This document shows positions 1 to 5,085 of a DNA stretch of 5,151 nucleotides, piece after piece. Both the position numbers and the translations under genes were made by a program. Source of the DNA: Bacteroidaceae bacterium. Its GTDB lineage: Bacteria > Bacteroidota > Bacteroidia > Bacteroidales > Bacteroidaceae. How positions within the stretch are numbered: position 1 is the first letter of the stretch; each line of letters begins with the position of its first letter. The DNA lies in assembly GCA_021443285.1 (NCBI GenBank), contig JABUUG010000107.1, forward strand, positions 1 through 5,151. Reading direction: 5' to 3'. The notes below the pieces were generated by a model. It made no database searches. It saw nothing but the letters and a program-made list of their open reading frames with translations, and was not told where the DNA came from.

Positions 1-40
1 AACTCCTTTAACTCCTTTAACTCCTTTAACTCCTTTAACT
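1..40. repeat. 9-base tandem repeat AACTCCTTT, four full copies
   Basis: The unit AACTCCTTT occurs four times without error (1-9, 10-18, 19-27, 28-36), followed by a partial copy AACT at 37-40. The window opens inside the repeat, so the true copy number is unknown. It lies 32 bases upstream of the thioesterase start, in the leader or promoter region. Because the unit is a multiple of three and no reading frame is seen across it, it is more likely an intergenic satellite than a coding repeat. Copy-number change could alter promoter or leader spacing, but that is inference. The remaining stretch 41-72 is AT-rich, and no convincing Bacteroidetes promoter (TTTG then TAnnTTTG) is seen in it. Confidence 0.9.
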
Positions 41-72
41 TCATAATTAATAGATATTGATTATAAGTAAAG

Positions 73-480
73 ATGGACTTGATAGAATTTTTTACCAACG
101 ACCGCTTCGCCGCTGATGCCGGCTGCCGCCTGACAGAGATAAAGGACGGCTATGCGAAGGCGACGATGACCGTAGGCAGGCAGCATCTGAATGCCGGCGG
201 CGTGTGTCAGGGAGGGGCGATGTTCACCTTGGCAGACCTCGCATTCGCAGCCGCAGTGAACAGCCACGGACAGCTGACCTTCTCCATAAACAGCACCATC
301 AACATCTTCTCGTCAGCAAAGGAGGGCGATGTGCTGACAGCTGTGGCAGAGGAGAGGCTGAACCACCCGAAGATTCCATTCTGCGAGGTGACTATAACCA
401 ATCAGGACGGGAGGCTCATAGCCGTATTCACAGGGCAGGCATACAGGAAGAACTGCAAGATTGCGAATGGGGAGGAGTAG
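73..480 (+). CDS. PaaI-family hotdog-fold acyl-CoA thioesterase
   Basis: The 135-residue protein is a single hotdog domain of the PaaI/YbdB type, close to the roughly 140 residues of E. coli PaaI. It is a cytoplasmic enzyme expected to hydrolyse acyl-CoA, in PaaI preferentially phenylacetyl-CoA-type esters, to free acid and CoA. The core motif is visible at 38-66: HLN, then CQGGAMFTLADLAFAAAVNSHG. D55 matches the catalytic acid of the family, and the LADxAFAxAxNSxG helix is nearly that of E. coli PaaI. The usual HGG is QGG here (Q46), a substitution I believe occurs in other family members. The only ATG that gives the full domain is at 73, after an A-rich leader with no strong Shine-Dalgarno, as is normal in Bacteroidetes. 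There is no signal peptide. Next to iorAB and an aminotransferase, arylacetyl-CoA is a reasonable substrate, but the sequence does not prove substrate choice. Confidence 0.88.
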   Translation: MDLIEFFTNDRFAADAGCRLTEIKDGYAKATMTVGRQHLNAGGVCQGGAMFTLADLAFAAAVNSHGQLTFSINSTINIFSSAKEGDVLTAVAEERLNHPKIPFCEVTITNQDGRLIAVFTGQAYRKNCKIANGEE

Positions 481-617
481 GGGGCTGCCGCAGTTCATTC
501 GGCACAGTAGTGCCGAACACAGTGCCTCAATAGAACGGTAAACAAACTGATAAATAGCTAAATGGCAGAATAGCCAAATAGAAAGAAATAGCTAAATAGT
601 AAATTGTCCGATAGTAA
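481..617. other. Spacer between the thioesterase and omega-amidase genes
   Basis: This 137-base non-coding spacer holds hairpin element A in its first third and a run of degenerate AT-rich repeats in the rest. No clear promoter motif of the Bacteroidetes type and no T-tract after the hairpin are seen, so read-through from the thioesterase gene into the next gene is plausible. A shadow reading frame that overlaps the thioesterase gene and runs to 533 is not a credible gene. Confidence 0.6.
497..532 (+). repeat. Dispersed intergenic hairpin element, copy A
   Basis: A perfect 8-base-pair stem, TTCGGCAC (498-505) against GTGCCGAA (510-517), closes a 4-base AGTA loop. A tail CACAGTGCCTCAATA (518-532) follows. 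The first 19 bases (497-515) are identical to 5024-5042, and the whole copy aligns without gaps to 3038-3073 (26 of 36 bases the same by my count). The hairpin starts 17 bases after the thioesterase stop codon. No T-run follows, so it is not a standard intrinsic terminator. The related copies suggest a REP-like or small mobile intergenic element, or an RNA-level element in the mRNA. Confidence 0.8.
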
Positions 618-619
618 AT
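552..619. repeat. Short degenerate AT-rich direct repeats before the omega-amidase gene
   Basis: AAATAGCTAAAT occurs exactly at 552-563 and 586-597, with a two-mismatch copy GAATAGCCAAAT at 568-579. ATAGTAAAT occurs at 596-604 and again at 611-619, where it runs into the start codon at 618-620. The copies are spaced 16 to 18 bases apart. They may be a decayed tandem array similar in character to the one at the window start. They contain stop codons in several frames and are not coding. A binding-site function is possible but not supported by symmetry. Confidence 0.65.
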
Positions 620-1391
620 GAAAAAGCTTTCTTTGTTCCAGACAGACATAGTGTGGGCCGACCCTAAGGCAAATCGCCAGAAAGCGGAGGAGATGATGCT
701 CAGCGCAGAGAAGAGCGATGTCTATGTGCTGCCGGAGATGTTCTCAACAGGCTTCGCCACACAGCCCGAAGGAATAGCCGAGACTGCCGACAGCGACACC
801 CTTGCATGGATGAAGCAGATGGCAGACAGGCTCGATGCCGCCGTATGCGGAAGTGTTGCGGTGGAGGACGGAGGGAAATACTATAACAGGTTCTACTTCG
901 TGAAGCCCGGCGGCGGTGTGTCTGTATATGACAAGAAGCACCTGTTCACCTACGGCGGCGAGCACCTGCGCTTCACTGCCGGCGACAAACCCCTGCGCGT
1001 GGAGTGGCGCGGCCTTATATACAATATATGTATATGCTACGACCTGCGTTTCCCCATTTGGTCGCGCAACGACGGCGATACTCCTTACGATGTGCAGATA
1101 TATGTGGCGAGCTGGCCGGAGACGAGACGCGGCGCATGGGACACACTCCTGCGTGCCAGAGCTATTGAGAACCAGTGCTATGTGGCGGCAGTGAACAGGG
1201 TGGGCGACGACCCCGCATGCCACTACAACGGCGGCACCTGCCTCATAGACCCTTACGGAAAGACTGTGGCAGCGGCTGAGGACAGTAAGACTGAAGCAAT
1301 TACAGCAGAAATAGATATAGAAGAACTAAACAGATTCAGGGAGAAATTCCCAGTATTGAAAGATGGCGAAAAAACAACTATTGTTAGGTGA
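618..1391 (+). CDS. yafV: Omega-amidase (2-oxoglutaramate amidase), YafV-type, nitrilase superfamily
   Basis: The 257-residue cytoplasmic enzyme is of the carbon-nitrogen hydrolase family and nearly the same length as E. coli YafV. Omega-amidases hydrolyse alpha-ketoglutaramate (or ketosuccinamate) to the 2-oxo diacid and ammonia, clearing the product of glutamine-dependent transamination. The nitrilase triad is visible: E40 in LPEMFSTGF, K106 in YDKKHLF, and C140 in CYDLRFP, with a second conserved glutamate at E115. Segments such as EWRG, CYDLRFPxWSRN, ARAIENQ.YVA..NRVG and REKFP match YafV as I recall it. The start at 618 puts the first beta strand (KKLSLFQTDIVW) at the N-terminus. The 3' end overlaps iorA by 29 bases in a different frame, implying co-transcription and probably translational coupling. 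A wider nitrilase specificity cannot be excluded, but the YafV match is strong. Confidence 0.9.
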   Translation: MKKLSLFQTDIVWADPKANRQKAEEMMLSAEKSDVYVLPEMFSTGFATQPEGIAETADSDTLAWMKQMADRLDAAVCGSVAVEDGGKYYNRFYFVKPGGGVSVYDKKHLFTYGGEHLRFTAGDKPLRVEWRGLIYNICICYDLRFPIWSRNDGDTPYDVQIYVASWPETRRGAWDTLLRARAIENQCYVAAVNRVGDDPACHYNGGTCLIDPYGKTVAAAEDSKTEAITAEIDIEELNRFREKFPVLKDGEKTTIVR

Positions 1392-3012
1392 TGAGGCAAT
1401 CGCGCTCGGGGCTATCAATGCCGGACTGAGCGGTGTGTATGCCTATCCTGGTACCCCTTCAACGGAGGTTACCGAATATATCCAGAACAGCCCGTTGGCG
1501 CGTGAACGCGGCATACACAGCCGCTGGAGCACCAACGAGAAGACCGCTATGGAGGCGGCACTCGGCATGTCGTATATGGGCAAGAGGGCTATGGTGTGCA
1601 TGAAGCATGTGGGACTGAACGTCTGCATGGACCCGTTCGTGAACTCCGGCATGACGGGTGTGAACGGCGGTGTCGTGGTGCTTGTTGCCGACGACCCCTC
1701 GATGCACTCCTCGCAGGACGAGCAGGACTCACGCTTTCTCGGCTCGTTTGCCATGATACCGATGCTCGAACCCTCAACACAGCAGGAGGCGTATGACATG
1801 ATGGCGTATGCCTTCGACCTGAGCGAGAAGGAGAAGACCCCTGTGCTGATGCGCGTCGTAACACGCATGGCACACTCGCGCGCTGTGGTAGAGGTGGCGG
1901 AAGAGGCACGCAAGGAGAATGAACTGAACTACAAATCAGAGGCAAAGGACTGGGTGCTGCTGCCGGGAAATGCGCGCAGGAAGAATGCCCTGCTGTGCGA
2001 GAAGCAGAAGGATTTCGAGGAAGAGAGCGCAACAGCGAATTGGAACAAGATGGAGGAAGTCGGCGCCTCACTCGGCATAATATGTTCAGGCATAGCATAC
2101 AACTATGTCAGCGAACTGTTCGCCGCCTCGCCTGAACTAAAAAAGAATGTCTGCATACTGAAGATTTCGCAGTATCCGCTGCCCAAGAAGACCATTTCCG
2201 CTCTTTGCGACAAATGCGAGAAGATACTCGTGGCAGAAGACGGACAGCCGTTCATCGAGGAAAAGATGAGGGGCATACTGCCACAGGACAAATGGACTAT
2301 CTACGGCAGAATGACAGGACATCTGCCACGAACAGGCGAACTGACACCAGACTCTGTGGCAAAAGCCATTGGCAGATGCCTTGCAGAGATTACGGGCGTA
2401 CAGTTTGAGGAGTATGCGCCAACAGCCGTTCCGGAGATTGTAGCCCCGCGCCCGCCGGCACTCTGCCAGGGATGCGGCCACCGCAGCGTGTATGAGGCAC
2501 TCAACCTTGTGCTGAAAGAGTATGACAACGCCCGCGTATTCGGCGACATAGGCTGCTACACACTTGGCTTCCTGCCGCCGTTCTGCACGCTCAGCAGTTG
2601 CGTGGATATGGGCGCAAGCATCACGATGGCAAAGGGCGCATCCGATGCCGGACAGCACCCCGCAGTGGCTATCATAGGCGACTCCACCTTCACACACAGC
2701 GGTATGACAGGACTGCTCGACGCCATAAACGAGAATGCGAACATCACAGTGGTTATCTCCGACAACCTCACGACAGCCATGACCGGCGGTCAGGACTCTG
2801 CCGGACTGAACAAGTATGAGGCTATCTGTATCGGACTCGGCGCAGACCCGGCACATGTGCGCGTGGTAGTGCCGCTGCCGAAGAACATGGACGAGATAAC
2901 ACAGGTAATCCGCGAGGAGATAGACTACAACGGAGTGAGCATCATCATCCCACGCCGTGAGTGCCTTCAGACCCTTGCACGCCACCTGAAGGAGAAGAAA
3001 AAGCAGGCTTAA
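1363..3012 (+). CDS. iorA: Indolepyruvate:ferredoxin oxidoreductase alpha subunit, lacking the C-terminal ferredoxin domain
   Basis: The protein is the thiamine-diphosphate subunit of the enzyme that converts arylpyruvates (indolepyruvate, phenylpyruvate, 4-hydroxyphenylpyruvate) plus CoA to arylacetyl-CoA and CO2, reducing ferredoxin; the reaction can run in reverse. Residues about 5-175 are the pyrimidine-binding domain, with LLLGDEAIALGA, YPGTPSTEV, the STNEK glutamate E59, and ADDPSMHSSQDEQD. A linker or domain-II-like region spans about 230-345. Residues about 362-535 are the pyrophosphate-binding domain, with CQGCGHR (368-374), GDIGCYTLG (394-402), the metal/ThDP motif GDS (439-441), and DN (467-468) before TTAMTGGQ. 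At 549 residues it stops 15 residues after C534, where archaeal IorA would continue into a two-cluster ferredoxin domain. C368, C371, C398 and C534 remain and could ligate one proximal cluster, by analogy with other 2-oxoacid oxidoreductases. The ATG at 1363 lies inside the omega-amidase gene; it is chosen because MAKKQLLLGDEA fits the family N-terminus. Confidence 0.93.
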   Translation: MAKKQLLLGDEAIALGAINAGLSGVYAYPGTPSTEVTEYIQNSPLARERGIHSRWSTNEKTAMEAALGMSYMGKRAMVCMKHVGLNVCMDPFVNSGMTGVNGGVVVLVADDPSMHSSQDEQDSRFLGSFAMIPMLEPSTQQEAYDMMAYAFDLSEKEKTPVLMRVVTRMAHSRAVVEVAEEARKENELNYKSEAKDWVLLPGNARRKNALLCEKQKDFEEESATANWNKMEEVGASLGIICSGIAYNYVSELFAASPELKKNVCILKISQYPLPKKTISALCDKCEKILVAEDGQPFIEEKMRGILPQDKWTIYGRMTGHLPRTGELTPDSVAKAIGRCLAEITGVQFEEYAPTAVPEIVAPRPPALCQGCGHRSVYEALNLVLKEYDNARVFGDIGCYTLGFLPPFCTLSSCVDMGASITMAKGASDAGQHPAVAIIGDSTFTHSGMTGLLDAINENANITVVISDNLTTAMTGGQDSAGLNKYEAICIGLGADPAHVRVVVPLPKNMDEITQVIREEIDYNGVSIIIPRRECLQTLARHLKEKKKQA

Positions 3013-3023
3013 TGATTAATGGA

Positions 3024-3100
3024 TAATGATTATTGTGATTCGGAGCATATGCTCCGAACACGGTGGCTCAATGCTGCTCCGCATTAATCAATAATCATTA
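3024..3100. repeat. 12-base inverted repeat bracketing hairpin element B
   Basis: TAATGATTATTG at 3024-3035 is the exact reverse complement of CAATAATCATTA at 3089-3100, with 53 bases between them. A second, partly overlapping pair is TGATTAATG (3013-3021) with CATTAATCA (3082-3090); the two pairings compete. The arms are AT-rich and TAATGATTA is also directly repeated (3010-3018 and 3024-3032), so simple low complexity may explain part of the symmetry. The arrangement resembles terminal inverted repeats of a very small non-autonomous element, or the outer stem of a larger RNA fold. Confidence 0.7.
3038..3073 (+). repeat. Dispersed intergenic hairpin element, copy B
   Basis: TTCGGAGCATATGCTCCGAA (3039-3058) is a perfect 20-base palindrome, the same length as the stem-loop of copy A. 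Relative to copy A, two stem pairs are exchanged in a compensatory way (C-G to A-T, and A-T to G-C) while the outer TTCGG/CCGAA and the inner C-G pair are kept. The tail CACGGTGGCTCAATG (3059-3073) agrees with that of copy A at 12 of 15 positions and shares ACGGTGGCTCA exactly with copy C (5075-5085). The hairpin begins 26 bases after the iorA stop codon and is not followed by a T-run. An extra GCTCCG at 3076-3081 repeats the 3' arm. Confidence 0.82.
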
Positions 3101-3119
3101 ATAAAAAACAATAATAAAG

Positions 3120-3692
3120 ATGAAACTGGACATAATTCTTGCGGGAGTAGGCGGTCAGGGCATACTCTCCGTAGCAACAATAATAGGCGAGGCCGCCATG
3201 AACGAGGGCTGGCAGATAAAGCAGGCTGAGGTACACGGCATGAGCCAGCGTGGCGGCGACGTGCAGAGTAACCTGCGCATCAGCGACACGACAATCCACA
3301 GCGACCTCATACCGATGGGCAAGGCAGACGTGATAATCTCCCTCGAACCGATGGAGGCACTGCGCTACCTGCCGTATCTTAACAAGGAGACCGGATGGAT
3401 AATAACATCCTCCACACCGTTCATTAACATAAAGAACTACCCTGAGCAGGAACAGCTTGATGCGGCATACGCCAATCTGCCGCGTGTGGTGCGTCTGGAT
3501 GTGGAGAAACTGGCGAAGGACAGCGGTTCGGCACGCTCCGCCAACGTGGTGCTTCTCGGAGCTGCGCAGAAGGCTCTCGGCATTGACTACCAGAAACTTG
3601 AGGACGCAGTGCGCCGCGTGTTCGCCCGTAAAGGCGAGGCTGTGGTGGAGGCTAATGTGAAGGCATTGGCAGTAGGACGCGACAACGCATGA
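3120..3692 (+). CDS. iorB: Indolepyruvate:ferredoxin oxidoreductase beta subunit
   Basis: The 190-residue protein is the gamma-type (catalytic-domain partner) subunit of the arylpyruvate oxidoreductase and has the usual length for IorB. The N-terminal Rossmann-like segment MKLDIILAGVGGQGILSVATIIGEAA carries the glycine-rich GVGGQG (9-14). It is followed by the family signature EVHGMSQRGGDV (37-48), which in relatives helps bind CoA and contact ThDP. The C-terminal part includes the SARSANVVLLGAAQKALGI helix (137-155). The protein contains no cysteine, so any iron-sulfur cluster must be held by IorA. The start at 3120 follows an A-rich leader. The gene is separated from iorA by 107 bases containing a hairpin element and from the next gene by only 19 bases, so it is probably co-transcribed with the aminotransferase. 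Confidence 0.93.
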   Translation: MKLDIILAGVGGQGILSVATIIGEAAMNEGWQIKQAEVHGMSQRGGDVQSNLRISDTTIHSDLIPMGKADVIISLEPMEALRYLPYLNKETGWIITSSTPFINIKNYPEQEQLDAAYANLPRVVRLDVEKLAKDSGSARSANVVLLGAAQKALGIDYQKLEDAVRRVFARKGEAVVEANVKALAVGRDNA

Positions 3693-3711
3693 AAAACAGA
3701 GCATAACAACC

Positions 3712-5037
3712 ATGAAGATATTCTCGGAAGAACTTGTCGCAAAGACTGCGGAGGAGCTTCACATCACAAACATTGAGAACGCCACCATCGGCGAAACCCT
3801 CATACTCGCCCAGACGCTGGAGCAGCGCACGGGCATCCCGTTCATACGCATGGATCAGGGCTCTCCCGGTCTGCCGGCAAACATGATAGGCAGACAGGCG
3901 GAGAAAGACGCCATCGACCGTGGGGTGGGGCAGCACTATCCCGCCGCCGCCGGCATACCAGAGCTGAAGAATGCCACGGAGAAATTCGTGAAGGCTTTCC
4001 TCGATATAGACATCCCCGCAGCCTGCTGTCTGCCTACTACGGGCAGTGTGGCGGCATCCTTCGGCGCGTTTGTCATCACCACCCAGCTCGACCCGAAGAA
4101 GAACAAGGTGCTGTTCATAGACCCTGGCTTCCCAATCCAGAAGTCGCAGCTGAGGATTATCGGCGCACAGTGGGAGGAGTTTGACATTCACGACCACCGT
4201 GGCGACAAGCTTCAGGCGAAGATAGAGCCAATACTCGCCAAGGGAGACATCGCCGCCATCGTCTATTCCAACCCGAACAACCCGGCATGGATATGCCTTG
4301 AGGAAGATGAGTTGCAGACCATCGGCAGTCTTGCCACCAAGTATGATGTCATCGTTCTTGAAGACCTGGCGTATTTCTGCATGGACTACCGCCGACAGTT
4401 GGGGCATCCCTTTGAGCCGCCATACCCGCCGACAGTGGCACGCTATACGGACAACTATATACTGATGCTCTCTTCGTCGAAGATATTCTCTTACGCGGGA
4501 CAGCGTGCCGCAGTGGCATGTGTATCGCCGAAACTCTTCGACCGCCATTATCCCGCCCTCGCCTCACGCTATCACGATGCGGGACATTTCGGCACAACGT
4601 TCATTGCCAGCGTGATGTATATGATAACGTCGGGCGTAACACACTCCACACAGTTCGGCATGGCTGCCATGTATGAGGCGGCTGTTAAGGGCGAGATAGA
4701 CTTCGTGGAGGACACACGCGAATACCAGACACGCGCAAAGCGTATGCTCGACATTTTCAAGAAGCACGGTTTCACCATGCCGTATGAAAGCGACCCGACA
4801 CAGGGACCTGTGGAAGGCGGCTTCTTCTTCACATTAGGCTATCCCGGCATGAAGGGCGGCGAGCTGATGAAAGAGCTAATCCACTACGGCGTGTCAGCCA
4901 TATCGCTCTCCACAACAGGCTCTGAGCAGCAGGGCATTCGCGGCTGCACATCGCGCATGAGGGAGGAACTCTACTCGGTGCTTGACGAGCGTATGGCGGC
5001 GTTTGCGCAAGACCATAAGGCTGATTCGGCACAGTAG
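3712..5037 (+). CDS. PLP-dependent aminotransferase, class I/II (fold type I), probably for aromatic amino acids
   Basis: The 441-residue cytoplasmic enzyme transfers an amino group between an amino acid and a 2-oxo acid. Fold-type I landmarks appear in order: MDQGSPGLPA (47-56); GVGQHYPAAAGIPELKNA (71-88); the phosphate-loop region PTTGSVAASFGAF (108-120); YSNPNNPAW (185-193), whose first Asn contacts PLP O3'; the Asp/Tyr pair in LEDLAYFCMDYR (216-227), with D218 pairing with the PLP nitrogen; and the Schiff-base lysine K257 in SSSKIFSYAGQR. GIRGCTSRM (408-416) probably holds the carboxylate-binding arginine. The start at 3712 is 19 bases after iorB. Next to iorAB the likely substrates are Phe, Tyr or Trp and their oxo acids. 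The nearby omega-amidase raises the possibility of glutamine as donor. Both are inferences from context, and the subfamily is not one I can name. The last four codons and the TAG stop lie inside hairpin copy C. Confidence 0.88.
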   Translation: MKIFSEELVAKTAEELHITNIENATIGETLILAQTLEQRTGIPFIRMDQGSPGLPANMIGRQAEKDAIDRGVGQHYPAAAGIPELKNATEKFVKAFLDIDIPAACCLPTTGSVAASFGAFVITTQLDPKKNKVLFIDPGFPIQKSQLRIIGAQWEEFDIHDHRGDKLQAKIEPILAKGDIAAIVYSNPNNPAWICLEEDELQTIGSLATKYDVIVLEDLAYFCMDYRRQLGHPFEPPYPPTVARYTDNYILMLSSSKIFSYAGQRAAVACVSPKLFDRHYPALASRYHDAGHFGTTFIASVMYMITSGVTHSTQFGMAAMYEAAVKGEIDFVEDTREYQTRAKRMLDIFKKHGFTMPYESDPTQGPVEGGFFFTLGYPGMKGGELMKELIHYGVSAISLSTTGSEQQGIRGCTSRMREELYSVLDERMAAFAQDHKADSAQ

Positions 5038-5085
5038 TGCCGTAACCGGCTTGCCGCTTGCCAGAGCAAGAACAACGGTGGCTCA
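5024..5085 (+). repeat. Dispersed intergenic hairpin element, copy C, overlapping the aminotransferase stop codon
   Basis: Bases 5024-5042 repeat 497-515 exactly (19 bases). The inner stem CGGCAC (5027-5032) with GTGCCG (5037-5042) is intact, while the next outer pair is mismatched. The TAG stop (5035-5037) lies in the loop and stem edge, so residues 438-440 and 441 of the aminotransferase are encoded by the element. The conserved tail ACGGTGGCTCA reappears at 5075-5085, displaced by about 29 extra bases. That extra segment has its own small hairpins, CGGC-TT-GCCG (5047-5056) and CTTGC-CAGA-GCAAG (5057-5070). No T-run follows directly. This copy is the most diverged and may be composite or decayed. 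Confidence 0.72.

Larger units (their letters stand above)
3013..3119. other. Spacer between iorA and iorB
   Basis: These 107 bases separate two genes whose products form one complex and which are normally tightly spaced. The spacer holds hairpin element B in the middle, flanked by AT-rich arms that are themselves inverted repeats. It ends in an A-rich leader before the iorB start. No Bacteroidetes promoter consensus and no T-tract terminator are recognised. Confidence 0.6.

Noticed and set aside
41..72. Promoter for the cluster between the tandem repeat and the first start codon
   Set aside because: TAGATATTG at 51-59 vaguely resembles TAnnTTTG, but the spacing and sequence do not match the Bacteroidetes consensus and no TTTG lies at the right distance.
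498..517. Hairpin A as an intrinsic terminator
   Set aside because: The stem is good, but it is followed by GC-containing tail sequence rather than a T-run. The same holds for copies B and C.
204..533. 109-residue + strand frame overlapping the thioesterase and its spacer
   Set aside because: It is an out-of-frame shadow of the hotdog domain that runs on through hairpin copy A. The composition is unlike a protein and no start signal is seen.
744..1223. 159-residue open frame on the - strand inside the omega-amidase gene
   Set aside because: It lies fully within a gene with an intact catalytic triad and has no family features of its own.
2137..2985. 282-residue open frame on the - strand inside iorA
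   Set aside because: It is wholly antisense to a strongly conserved gene. The translation is cysteine- and histidine-rich with no recognisable domain, as expected for a frame shadow at this GC content.
3024..3100. Insertion sequence or integron-type recombination site between iorA and iorB
   Set aside because: No transposase or integrase, no target-site duplication that can be told apart from the AT-rich repeats, and no attC-like architecture; only a small repeat element is supported.
3652..4548. 298-residue open frame on the - strand across the iorB end and the aminotransferase
   Set aside because: It is antisense to two well-supported genes, has no recognisable motif and an arginine-rich shadow-like composition.
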